Positions 46,795 to 56,775 of a stretch of 64,000 nucleotides of DNA are shown piece by piece. The translations under genes and the position numbers were made by a program. The DNA is taken from NCBI RefSeq assembly GCF_017591425.1, contig NW_024465369.1:24117501-24181500 (forward strand). Direction: 5' to 3'. Numbering within the stretch: the stretch's first letter is position 1; every line of letters begins with the position of its first letter. This stretch comes from Ochotona curzoniae (taxonomy: Eukaryota; Chordata; Mammalia; Lagomorpha; Ochotonidae). The notes under the pieces were generated by a model. That model did no database searches, had not been told where the DNA came from, and saw nothing but the letters and a program-made list of their open reading frames with translations.

Positions 46795-47425
46795 ATCAAC
46801 TATATACTAACTAAATCATGTCACATTGGCATAAAAGTTACTTTCAATTGAAGGCAGTTTGGATATAGTAGATTCTGAAAAGCTCTCTACAGATCTGCTT
46901 TCTGTCTACACGCAAAGTATAAATTCACCTCGTCCCATATTACCAGGAAGATGAAATAACTTATTTTTATAGATAGCATCAACAAATCTGCATAAAAAGC
47001 CCTTACTTAAAAACAAAACCTTTATGTTCTATTAGTTTCCCTCATGTATTCACTTTCTCACAATTTACTGATACTGGAAACCCAAACCTTTTACAGTATC
47101 TTGTCACTTCTTCACAAATTTATATCTGTTTATTAAAATGGCATGTAAGCTCTTAGACATAATTGCTCATTTTTTTCTCTCATGCTTTGTAAGGAAACTT
47201 TCATGTACATATTAAGGTGAAATATTAAAATAAAATGAAACTTGCATATATTTTCTCCTGTTAATTTGTCTCTCACCAGTTTAATTTATAGTGCTCCAGT
47301 GATCAAAACTTAGAAGACAAAAAAGGGAAATTTTTCTTCCCTTCACACAATACCTAGAGTATTTTTGATCCCTTTCCACTAGCCAGTATCTATTTCCAAA
47401 CTGTAGTTTCTTCTTTTTTTATTCT
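46795..47425. other. unrecognised AT-rich sequence
   Basis: No named repeat or gene recognised. Confidence 0.3.
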
Positions 47426-47431
47426 TTATAG

Positions 47432-47486
47432 GTGTGCATGTGTATGTGCGTGCATGCACGTGTGTGTCTGCGTGTGTGCACATGCA
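47432..47486. repeat. alternating purine-pyrimidine tract
   Basis: 47432-47467 alternates R/Y without a break for 36 bases. After one CT step it continues to about 47487. It includes the 12-base perfect palindrome CGTGCATGCACG at 47449-47460. Confidence 0.92.
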
Positions 47487-47889
47487 TTGCAAGATATTTC
47501 ATTCACGTTATGCCAAATCTGCTTGGAAAGTGAAAGTATAATCACATCGGTCCGATGACAGCTTTTTTTTAACACTCATTCCCACTCAGCCTTTTTTCTT
47601 CCAGTCAAGCCAAATGTTTTTCTACTTATTCAGCATTCTGCATGATTATCTCCTGACTGGCCTTTCATTGCTACAATATGCATGACTCCAGGATTTCTTT
47701 GATAACTGTGTGTAACCTTTAGTTATCAAAGTACTCCAGAAAGTTCAGGAAGAAATAGGATTAAAAGAAACATATATTGGTACAAAACTGTTTTGAAACT
47801 CACACATAATTTCTTTATGACATGAATTTTCCATGTACCTGTCAAAGATCTGAAGTAAAAAGGAATATCACCAAGCACAGCCAGGGCAT

Positions 47890-48112
47890 AGAGAGTCTGG
47901 CCCAGCAGCTAAGATGTTACTTGAGATATCTGCATTTCATATCAGAGTGCATCAATTCAATTATGTGGGTCCCTGACATCCACCTGAAAGACATAAACTG
48001 AGTTCCAAGCTCCTACTTTCAGCCTGACACAGCCCTGACTGTGACAAGGATTTGGGGACTGAGTCAGTGGTTGGAAAATCAGTATGTCTCTATGCTTCTC
48101 AAATAGAAATAG
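47890..48112 (+). mobile_element. old C-type SINE
   Basis: 'GGCCCAGCAGCTAAGATG' head, 'GTGGGTCCCTGACATCCACC', 'CAGCCTGACACAGCCCTGAC', 'GGGACTGAGTCAGTGG'. Tail eroded. Confidence 0.72.
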
Positions 48113-48317
48113 ATATGTAGTTAGATAGCTATCTACTTGGGGGGAAAAAGGGTAAAATCAGTAATTCCAACTCACCATCCCTTCATAAAAGGAAGATAGT
48201 AACCAAAAGAGAGTGATGATTACACAATATATGTGTAATTACTGCCACTGCATTGTGCATTTTAACATGTAAAACTTTTTGTTATCTATGTACATAATGA
48301 CATAATAAACTTTTAAA

Positions 48318-48625
48318 AAGATGAATTAATTCAAAAAACAATGTGACACAGAGAGAAAGAAAGAGAGATGTTTCATTCACCAATTTATTCCCCAAATGCC
48401 TTGGGCTAGGCCAAGCCAACACCAGCAACTTGGAATTCTATCTGGTTCTCCCACATGGATGGCAAGGATACAAGTATTGGATCATCTTCTGTAACATTCC
48501 CAAGAACGTTATCAGGAAACTGGCTCAGAAGCAGAGTAGCCATGACTCATGTTACCACTTTGATACAGGATGCAGACCTCTCCATGGGAGGCTTAACCTA
48601 CTATACCACAGCACCTACTCCCAGA
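48318..48625 (-). mobile_element. old C-type SINE
   Basis: Minus-strand tail at 48318, purine block 'GAGAGAAAGAAAGAGAG', 'CCAATTTATTCCCCAAATGCC', head at 'CTATACCACAGCACC'. Confidence 0.78.
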
Positions 48626-49029
48626 ATTTTTTTAAAAAAATTAAGGATATAAGAGGTTGGGTTTTTTTCTTTTTTTTTTTAAGGTAATCAACTATTAAGC
48701 TGAGAAAGAAAGTAATTTCAAAATCAACTTTCACAGAACTCTGGAATCCGGCAGGGGGGTTGGGGGGAGAGTACAATAACCAGGGCAAACTGAACAAGAG
48801 GGTAAGAATATGGTGGTAGCCTTGGTTGCTTATCTACCATTGCCTACTCCCCAGATCAGCAGTGTCCAGAAAGAACATATATCGTACTCCTGATGTATGT
48901 CGCTAGTGCCGAAGGGGATGATACGGATCTTATCCTTAAAGAACTGTAGTTATCTCCTCTTACTTCTGCCAAGGCTCCCTGAAGGTGATCAAGACTGTCA
49001 CAATTTTGCTCAACCCAGGGCACTCTTAG

Positions 49030-49135
49030 GGACTGGGCAGCTACTTGGGGAGCGTCCCAGTGGATGGAAGATCTTTCTTTCTCTCCTTCTCTTTGTATAT
49101 CTGCCTTTCCAATAAAAATAAACAAATCTTTTTTT
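49030..49135 (+). mobile_element. C-type SINE, 3' fragment
   Basis: 'CTACTTGGGGAGCGTCCCAGTGGATGGAAG'-type end block, pyrimidine run, 'TATATCTGCCTTTCCAATAAA' and tail. It is 5' truncated. Confidence 0.8.
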
Positions 49136-49321
49136 TAAAAAAATAATCTGATTTTTCAGCATTATAGTGATACATACTATAATGCTCATGATGTATATTT
49201 TCAACAACAAAATATGACATCTTTGCAAGAAAAAATATTAATACTTACTTTTCCTGAGAAAGCAAAGGCAGATTTTGGATTACTAGACAGAGACTAAACC
49301 AACTGTGTTAAAAAGAAGTAA

Positions 49322-49650
49322 CTGGGCCCGGCGCGGTGGCGCAAGTGGTTAAGGTCCTCACCTTGCACGCCCGGGATCCCATATGGGCGCCAGTTCTATC
49401 CTGGCAGCCCCGCTTCCCTTCCAGCTCCCTGCCTGTGGCCTGGGAAAGCAGTCGAGGACGGCCTAAAGCTTTGGGAACCTGCACCTGCGTGGGAGTCCCG
49501 AAAGAGGCTCCTGGCTTCGGATCGGCATAGTATCGGCCATTGCGCTTGCTTGGGGAGTGAATCATCGGATGGAAGATTTTCCTCTCTGTCTCTCCTCTCT
49601 GTATATCCGCCTTTCCCATAAAAAAATAATAAAAATAAATCTTTAAAAAA
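49322..49650 (+). mobile_element. young C-type SINE with target-site duplication
   Basis: Head GGGCCCGGCGCGGTGGCGC, an intact B-box-like GGTTC(49393), 'GCATAGTATCGGCC', AATAATAAAAATAAATC tail. Direct repeat AAAAGAAGTAA at 49311-49321 and 49651-49661, at a TT/AAAA site typical of L1 endonuclease. Confidence 0.96.
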
Positions 49651-49679
49651 AAAAGAAGTAATAAAGGACAACATTGACA

Positions 49680-50084
49680 ACCAGCTAAAGCAGTATCTTT
49701 TCAAAGTGTTCTGCACATTCATGCAATACCTATAAAATTACACCAGCCAGTTTTGAAGAAATGCCAGAGCCGATCCTTAAATTCACAAGAAATTATAACA
49801 GCCCAAAAAAAAATTTTAAAAGAAAGCCAAAATTAGAAAATGTATCACACTTTCCAATTTGAAAACTACTATACACCTTCAGTTATCAAAAAGTATGATG
49901 CTAGCATAAAGATAAACATGTCAATCTATAGAAAAGAAATAAAACTAAAATTAAATTTGCCCACTGATAACCAACAGAGGCAAAAGATCATTTAATGAGA
50001 GAATAGTCTCTCTTACATATGAAGCTGATAACTAACTGGATACCCACATGTGAAATAATAATGGATCCTCACCTCACAATATAT
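49680..50084 (+). mobile_element. old L1 ORF2, segment 1 of 4
   Basis: 'ATGAAAATATAACAGCCC'-like decay, 'TATCACACTTTCCAATTTG', 'AAGTATGATGCTAGCATAAAG', 'ATACCCACATGTGAAATAAT' and 'CCTCACCTCACAATATAT' follow L1 ORF2. The text resumes, after the inserted L1, at 53103 with 'TCAAAAGGGATCAAATATC'. Confidence 0.82.
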
Positions 50085-50098
50085 AAAAAAACAAACTC

Positions 50099-51230
50099 GA
50101 GTAAAGAATCAAGATGACGGAATAGGGTAGGGACACGTTTAAATGGACAAAAAACATTTAATCAAGATGAAGCAGAGAGGACATATTTCAGGAATTAGGA
50201 AAGGACAGAACAACAGCAGAGGGGTACCTGGAGACTGACAGACACGGGAAAGCAGCAGGCACAGCAGTGTGGTGTTGCAGTGACTGATACTCCAGCACAG
50301 TGATCTGAACTCCACCAGCAGCCGGACCTCCACCAGCAACCAGGTGGGAAGGGACTTTCACTGGGAGCTTGGGAGGTGAACCCAGACAAAGAATTGCCCG
50401 TCCTGCTGGTCTGTTTGATTTGACCAGGAGCAGAGGAAGAACAGCAGATCTCAGACGGGAAGTGCGAGAACAGAGTGGATTTCATAGCCAAGTCAGCCCC
50501 CTAGAGCTGAATTGGGCGCCATTTTGCCTAAGGAGGAAAGGACAAGGGAAAGGACTGAGGATGCGCTGAGCTGGGAGTGAGCTCATTTCTGACTCAGTGA
50601 ACTGCAACGACGTGGCATTCTATGGGTTCCACCAGGGGCATGTCTGGGTAGCCCTCGGATCTGACTGTAGTGGTGGCATGTCAGGGGCCATTTTGTACAC
50701 TGTGGCAATAGCTTTAGCACTGCAGGGGACAACAGTGAACTGCGCATGTGGTGAGCTCGGGAGAACTCACTGAGCTCAGTGGTTTGAACTGGTCCCACAG
50801 GAAAATAATACCGACTGTGGCATCGTATGGGTCAAAACAGGTCCGTGTGGCACCCAGACCTAACGTCCAACAGGTTCTGACAAGATCAGCGCCACCAACA
50901 ACCTGACTATATAGGACATCTGGTGTCTCTCTAATCCTGGGACCTGCTACAACCCAAAAGTGGGAGAAAGGTTGCAGAGACAACAGTGCAGCCTCAGTAT
51001 GGTATCAAAGGAGGTGGAGAGTGGTGAGCCAAGAGCTGTGGCTGTGGAGACCATGGTGGAAATCTGACATAAGAACCCAGACCTGGAACACTCGCTGGAG
51101 GTTATGGTACAAGTGGCTATAAGCAAAAAGTTGTGTACCAACTGCAATAAGTAAAATCACATTGTAGACCTGTGGATGACACAGCTTAGAAACCTGCCCC
51201 AAGGAGAAGACTCTGCTAACCAGAAGTACA
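50099..51230 (+). promoter_or_regulatory. L1 5' UTR
   Basis: It begins 'GAGTAAAGAATCAAGATGACGG'-like, the usual style of an L1 5' terminus with an AAGATGGCGG-type YY1 site (here AAGATGACGG, one change, 50110-50119). It is GC-richer than its surroundings and free of ORFs of note up to the ORF1 start. It is the internal polymerase II promoter region by homology. Activity is doubtful given the element's decay. Confidence 0.7.
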
Positions 51231-52230
51231 ATGATCAAGAGCAAAAGAAGACACAAAGACACAATTAATATTGCTGAAAACTCCCCTGCAAAGGAGCAAA
51301 ACCCTATGCCAACCTCAGAGATAACTGAAAAAGATATCGAAAAAATGGGGGACACAGAATCCATAAGACTCATTTTAAAGATTCTGATAAAAAATGAGAA
51401 GTTCATGCAAGAGTTCAGAGAATTTAAGGAAGTAATAAAGAAAATCAAGGCTGGTATATCAGAAATTAAGAACACAGTAGAGCTAATTAAAAGTACAGTG
51501 GAGAGTCTCCAAAATAGAATGAAGCAAGCAGAAGAAACAATCTCAGAATTGGAAGATATCTCCTGTCACCAGAGAGAAGCAAACAAAAAGCTGGAAGCAG
51601 AGCTGGATCAGGCCAAAAAAAAGTATTCAAGAATTGAAAGACACTATTAAGAGGCCAAATAAAAGAGTTATGGGAGTCCCAGAAGGTGCAGAAAGAGAAG
51701 CTGAGTTTACAAAAGTATTTAATGAAATAATCAAGGAAAATTTCCCTAATCTGGAGAAAGAATTGGGAAACAACATCCAGGAGGGGCACAGAACTCCCAA
51801 TAAGCTTGATCAAAAGCGATCTTCACCACAACATATGATCATCAAGCTCTCTTCGATTGAACATAAGGAAAAGATCCTTAAATGTGCACGTGAAAAAAAT
51901 CAATTGACATATAAAGGAATGCCAATTAAGCTCACAGAAGATCTCTAATGGGAAACTCTATAGGCAAGAAGAGAATGGAGTGACATATTCCAGATTCTAA
52001 AAGAAAACAATTTTTGGCCTAGGATAACATATCCAGCAAAGCTTTCTTTTGTCTTTGAAAATGAAATAAAATTCTTCCACAGTAAAGAAAAGCTAAAACA
52101 ATTTGCCTCTTTCAAACCTGCCCTACAAATGATACTTCAAGATGCTCTCTTGACAGAGAACAAGAATAGCACCTACCAAAACCAAGGCAAATGTGAAGAA
52201 CATCCCAGCAAAATGACAACAGAAGACTAA
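51231..52230 (+). pseudogene. L1 ORF1 pseudogene
   Basis: ATG at 51231 opens a lysine/glutamate-rich N-terminus and a coiled-coil stretch (about residues 45-130, heptad-rich with repeated IKK/ELE patterns). A frameshift near 51620-51650 moves the reading into the next frame, where the RRM begins (GVPEG near 51671; ENFPNLEKEL near 51739) and continues to the C-terminal domain. Two in-frame stops (51946, 51961) then break the C-terminal domain, which still reads 'ARREWSDIFQILKE' and 'YPAKLSF' to the natural stop at 52228. ORF1p is the RNA-binding chaperone trimer of the L1 RNP. This copy cannot make it. Confidence 0.88.
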
Positions 52231-52254
52231 ACCAATGAACAACCCATTGCTAAA

Positions 52255-52414
52255 ATGACAGGACCAAAGTACCACCCATACATATTTAACTCTGAATGTA
52301 AATGGCTTAAGCTCAATCAAATGTCATATATTAACAGACTGGATTAAAAAACAAAATTCATCTGTTTATTGTGTGGAGGAGACATACTTCACCAACGAAA
52401 AATCAGCAGAAACT
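52255..52414 (+). pseudogene. L1 ORF2 N-terminal remnant
   Basis: ATG at 52255 gives the characteristic MTG start, 25 bases after the ORF1 stop. A +1 frameshift near 52285 leads into 'LTLNVNGLSSIK', the first endonuclease-domain motif with its conserved Asn, and 'WIKKQNSSVYCVEETYF' with the conserved Glu-Thr. After about 53 codons the homology stops abruptly at about 52414 and 3'-UTR sequence follows. The catalytic endonuclease core, reverse transcriptase and Cys-rich domain are all absent. Confidence 0.85.
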
Positions 52415-53087
52415 ATATCGCATGGGTTTTGATGTTTTCGGTTAGTTTCATCTCTTCAAAACACTTTCTTCTGATTAAATCATTCAATGACTTGTAGATC
52501 ATACAGTAACATCATTTTTCTCAAGGAGGTTCTTGATTTTCATTTCTTCAGCTACACGTTAGTCATTCAGTAGCACGTTTTTTAACTTCATTGTGTTGTT
52601 CATTTCTTTTTTCTCCCTGATGTTGATTTTGTTTTGTGGCTTTTCCTTTAAGGGGATGTATAGTAGCTGTGTAATGGAGACTGTCATATCTAGTAACATG
52701 TCATTTAACTTCATGACATTGTAAATTTCTATTTTTTCTTTCTACTGTTGATTTTGTATTATGACTTTTCATTTGAGGGGATGTACAGTAGCTGTGAAAT
52801 GGAGACTAACATTTCAGATGTGAGGATGCAGTGTGGTATGCATTTCTATTTCCAGACAAAGATGGACTTACAATGAAACTGTTCACTATATCTTGACAAT
52901 AGGAAGCTGTACTCTCTGCCATTGTTCATGCCCGCAATGATGGACATATGACTGTGTATGAAGAACTGTATGTTAGTAATGATAGAGAGGAACTAGGTGG
53001 GGGGGGGAGAGAATTGGGGAGGGAATAAGGGAATATGGAATTGTATCATAAAATGATAGCAATAATAATAAAAAGTAATAAAACAAG
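52415..53087 (+). mobile_element. L1 3' UTR with 125-bp tandem duplication
   Basis: 52558-52682 and 52683-52807 are tandem copies (shared ends 'GTAGCTGTGTAATGGAGACT' and 'GTAGCTGTGAAATGGAGACT'). The distal part matches the 7.8-kb and 57.0-kb L1 tails: 'GACAATAGGAAGCTGTACTC', 'TTCATGCCCGCAATGATGG', a G9-class run at 52998, then 'TTGTATCATAAAATGATAGC'. Confidence 0.83.
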
Positions 53088-53102
53088 AAAAAAAACAAAC
53101 TC

Positions 53103-53261
53103 AAAAGGGATCAAATATCTAAATATAAGAGCTAAAGTTATACAATTCTTAGAAGAAAACATAGGTGTTAAACATCAGATTTGACAATGGATTTTATAAA
53201 TGACAACAAAAGCACAGGCAACAACAACAACAACAACTAAACAGATAAATTGAAGTTCCTT
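53103..53261 (+). mobile_element. old L1 ORF2, segment 2 of 4
   Basis: 'ATCAAATATCTAAATATAAGAGCTAAAG', 'TTCTTAGAAGAAAACATAGG' and 'CAACAAAAGCACAGGCAAC' are contiguous L1 ORF2 text continued from segment 1. An (AAC)n run lies at 53217-53238. Confidence 0.83.
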
Positions 53262-53565
53262 AAAGTAAAATGGCATGAAGGAGACCACGGGGAATTGGAG
53301 TGTCTTCAGAGTCCAAGAACTCAGAGGTCATCCACTCCCGTTTGGATCTCCCACGTGGGATGGAAGAAGTTCTGAAGCCCCCTCTCAGGGTCTAATGACA
53401 TTGGAACAACAGCAAGGAGCCCTGAGTGGTCCTCAGAAACACAAGAACAGTAAACTTCCTTCAGGTCTCAGGAGAGGAGCTTTCTCTGGTCCTTACTTAG
53501 TTCCAACTTTGGATACCCATCCTCTCTCGCAATGACCATCAGGGTTGCCCCAAAGCACCCGCACC

Positions 53566-53584
53566 AAAAAAAAAAAAAAAAAAA
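53566..53584 (+). repeat. internal A-run
   Basis: Nineteen A residues inside the L1 fragment, unexplained by its own 3' end. Confidence 0.9.
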
Positions 53585-53952
53585 TGGATTGGATAGACAG
53601 AGAAAACAAGAAAAGCTTAGTACCAGTCAGGAAAGGGTCAGCCTGGACTCACATATACCTTACTAGGTAGGACACAAACATAAGTTACTCCTCACTAAGT
53701 TACTGAAGATTTCTCTGCACACCCCTCCTAAAACTGTTCTGCACCTCAATTGTTGACATATGCCTTGTTAGAGTTATAAGCCAACATGGACTATCCCAAA
53801 ATCCACCAAGTTCAGTAAAAATTATGCTTCAACACTATAAACTACTAAATACAAAAATGAAAATAGACACGAGACAGCTGAATAGTACCCTATAGCCATT
53901 TTAAGGTGTATAGTACCCAGTTGTATATAACCTAAAATTAAAAGGTCAATGA

Positions 53953-54209
53953 GGTGGGTCTCAGGACGGGGCGTCTCATGCCTGGATCCCGGACAGCCGC
54001 CATGGGCACAGCCGCCATGTGCTGAGCTGTCCCCGGGCCTGCTGGTTCCGGGGGCCGCTTCCTTCGGGGTGAGTAGACCGAGGGGGAGGCCTCCGGGACT
54101 GGGCAGGCCCGGGACCCACCCGCCGCCCTCATGGGGCGGTGAATGGGATTTGGGAGGGGCACGACCTTGGGCCTGGGTTATTTAAACCTCCAGCAGCCTC
54201 CTGGCAGCT
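53953..54209 (+). repeat. 257-bp monomer 1
   Basis: It starts GGTGGGTCTCAGGACGGGGCG, exactly at the insertion point. It contains two GCCGCCAT motifs (YY1-like, at about 53996 and 54011) and ends with TATTTAAA then 'CCTCCAGCAGCCTCC'. By eye it is identical to monomer 2. Confidence 0.95.
54179..54186 (+). promoter_or_regulatory. TATA-like box at end of monomer 1
   Basis: TATTTAAA, whose first base is 31 bp before monomer 2 begins, inside a CpG-rich context. Consistent with polymerase II initiation at the monomer boundary. Confidence 0.6.
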
Positions 54210-54466
54210 GGTGGGTCTCAGGACGGGGCGTCTCATGCCTGGATCCCGGACAGCCGCCATGGGCACAGCCGCCATGTGCTGAGCTGTCCCCGGGCCTGCT
54301 GGTTCCGGGGGCCGCTTCCTTCGGGGTGAGTAGACCGAGGGGGAGGCCTCCGGGACTGGGCAGGCCCGGGACCCACCCGCCGCCCTCATGGGGCGGTGAA
54401 TGGGATTTGGGAGGGGCACGACCTTGGGCCTGGGTTATTTAAACCTCCAGCAGCCTCCTGGCAGCT
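54210..54466 (+). repeat. 257-bp monomer 2
   Basis: A second exact tandem copy. The lack of visible differences from monomer 1 implies recent duplication or transposition, or an assembly duplication. Confidence 0.95.
54436..54443 (+). promoter_or_regulatory. TATA-like box at end of monomer 2
   Basis: TATTTAAA again exactly 31 bp before monomer 3. Confidence 0.6.
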
Positions 54467-54552
54467 GGTGGGTCTCAGGACGGGGCGTCTCATGCCTGGA
54501 TCCCGGACAGCCGCCATGGGCACAGCCGCCATGTGCTGAGCTGTCCCCGGGC
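54467..54552 (+). repeat. partial monomer 3 (86 bp)
   Basis: It covers the first third of the monomer through 'GAGCTGTCCCCGGGC', then switches to body sequence GGCCAGTGCGCC. The junction segment is the part that recurs, diverged, at 26.47 kb. Confidence 0.92.
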
Positions 54553-56400
54553 GGCCAGTGCGCCATTTGGTGCCAGGCTCTGCCTGCTGGCCGCCCGGCT
54601 GGGGAGCTCTGGGGATTTGGTTCTTTGAGTTGCTGCTTAATTCGCTCCAGGTTGAACCCATTGTGCTTCTTGGACCTGAAACAGGCAGTAACTCTTCCTT
54701 AGCAAAACTTTCAGTCACTAATAATTCTGAGCACCAAATAGCAGTCATGCAGAAGCTAGGGCTTGGGGCCTGTCCTGCAAAAGTAGCTCCAACAGTTGGC
54801 CAATGTGTCAACTGGTAATGGAACAGAGTAGATTAGGCACGACTGAACAAACCTTAGCCCACAAGTAAAACTAGAAACCAGGAGGGAGCAGAGGTCTTGC
54901 CGAGCTAGGTTCTTGTACCTGCTGGTCTGTTGGAGCCAGGGACGCTAAGCCACAGTGTCTAAGGCAGAGGTCGGGACAGGTGAGGAGCTGTGCCAAGCTG
55001 AGTCAGAGCATCCATTGGCAGGCAAGTGATCTATGGCTGGGAACAGACCCAGTTGGGGAGCAAAGGGGACAACCCTAGCTGGGCTGAGGTTCCCACCAAG
55101 AGGCACATGGCCTGGAAGGGGAGCTGCGTTCTGATCTGGAAACAGTTGTAGTCTCCCTTGGCACAAGTGTGGACTGGGATTGGATGCACCGAACCGGGCC
55201 GGACCCCGACTCCCCCTGGTGTTCTGGAGGACCAGGGCAGATGTGGGATGGACTAGGCAGGGTCTCAAACCCCTACTGAGCCATGTGTGAGCCATATGTG
55301 GGTATAGACAAACCATGGCTGGGCTGGAACATCCAACAGCAAGAACCAGATTGGGTGGAAGGCCAGTCAGGAAAAGCCACAGTTCCTGTTATTACAGGAG
55401 GTGGACTGAGTAAGGTTGGCTCATGGACCCACTGGTAAGCGTGAAACCTGGCATTGGGAGAGGTTCTGATGGAGGAGCCTGGGCAACTCCTCTGGCAGGA
55501 CACAGACCCGGCAGGTAAACGCAAGAAACATGATAAGAAACAGCCCAGAAAAGGCCATGGAAAGCTACCCACTGGCATACAATTGGCTGACGTGGGGGCA
55601 AGACCAGGCTGAATCTGTCCACATCATCCACTGGCAAATCCAGGCACCAGTGTGGGTCGACCTAGGGTTGGTCGCAACAAAGACTAGTGCACATTATGGA
55701 ATGCCGAGGTGAGGTGGCCTGTACCGGAAGGGACCGCAGCGCCCTACCAGCCTGAGAACAAGAAAGGAAGTGGGCAGAGCCGGCAGGGGAATAAGGGAGG
55801 GTTCCTTTGCAGGACAGCTACTTCCGCAGGAGAGCATGGGCTGGGATGGGGGCAGACCAGACTAGGCAGAGCTACCACACCTGTGGGCTTCGTGCGGACC
55901 AGATCAGGGAAAAGCCAGGCTGGGTGGATTATTCCTACTGGTGCAAACAAAATTAAAGTGGGCGAGGGTTGTTTGGGCTTAGACGCAGCATCAACTGGAA
56001 TCTGGGAGTGGGAGAGGCCTGGGAGGGAAATAGTGGGCTCATCCCTCTTGGGTTACCACTTCCACAGGACATAAAACTAAGATAACTAAGATAGCGGCTG
56101 GGGTGGAATGGGGTGTGGGACAGACTGGATTACTGCTACACTTACTGGCAAACCAGGGTAGGGGGTGGGCCTGGTGGGGGTTATTGTGGGTCGCTCCAAC
56201 CTAGGCTGCAGCTCCCGCTGGTTTATGTGAGGGCCAAGTATGTGCTGGGCAGAACTAGGCTGGACTGCAACACCCATTGGTTCCAGTGGAAGTCGGGAGT
56301 GAAAACAGAACCAACCCAGCAACTGCAACCACCAGCTGATTGGAGCGATGGACGGTGCCGGGCCCTGTACTTGTTAGCACATACAAGAAGTTTCTTTGGA
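54553..56400 (+). mobile_element. composite element body with degenerate recurring phrases
   Basis: Phrases of the form 'CCACTGGCAAA', 'CCCATTGGTTCC', 'CCACTGGCATAC', 'CATTGGCAGGCAAG' alternate with 'GACCAGGCTGAAT', 'GACTGGATTACTG' and 'AGGCTGGACTGCAACACC' every 100-200 bases. This suggests an ancient tandem or VNTR-like origin. No protein is recognised. Confidence 0.6.
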
Positions 56401-56769
56401 GATCTTCCTAATCTAAATGCTGGACTCAAAACCCTAACGAAGAAAAGAGAGAAGACAGAACGGGTCAACCAACCATCTCAGCTATGATGGACTATGTCAA
56501 TCAGTGGATTTTTCAAAGCCCTCATAGTGCTTGGAGTGGCAAGATTGACAACGAATCATAACTGTTGCAATATCAAAACCACTTGAGCAAGAACCTCAGA
56601 GCATGCCCTACATCCGGGACCTGGGGAGGGTGGGAAAATGGGTGGGCCTTCTCCCTTAAATAACCCCCTTTAAACATGAAGGTAACAATATGGAAAACAT
56701 ACTAGTATTATCCACTTTCATGTAGCCCTTGAACCTTCTTACCCTAATCAACTATGTAAAGAATGTCAA

Positions 56770-56775
56770 AATAAA
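56770..56775 (+). terminator. polyadenylation signal of the composite element
   Basis: AATAAA ending 14 bases before the 'CTT' that precedes the poly(A) tail, the normal spacing for a processed polymerase II transcript. Confidence 0.8.

Larger units (their letters stand above)
50099..53087 (+). mobile_element. L1 with complete 5' end but ORF2 deleted
   Basis: It is flanked by AAAAAAACAAACTC at 50085-50098 and again at 53089-53102, so both ends are defined. Order: 5' UTR, broken ORF1, about 53 codons of ORF2 start, then 3' UTR and A-rich tail. At about 3.0 kb it is less than half the length of a full L1, because nearly all of ORF2 is missing internally and not by 5' truncation. It cannot be autonomous. 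It is inserted in the old L1 in the same orientation. Confidence 0.9.

Noticed and set aside
53938..54811. Proline/alanine-rich frames on both strands across the monomers
   Set aside because: They repeat with the 257-bp DNA monomer because 257 is not a multiple of 3 and GC-rich DNA has few stops. No independent evidence of coding.
54945..56487. Frames of about 120 codons in the composite element body
   Set aside because: Similar lengths occur on both strands and no recognisable domain or start context was seen, so they were not called as genes.
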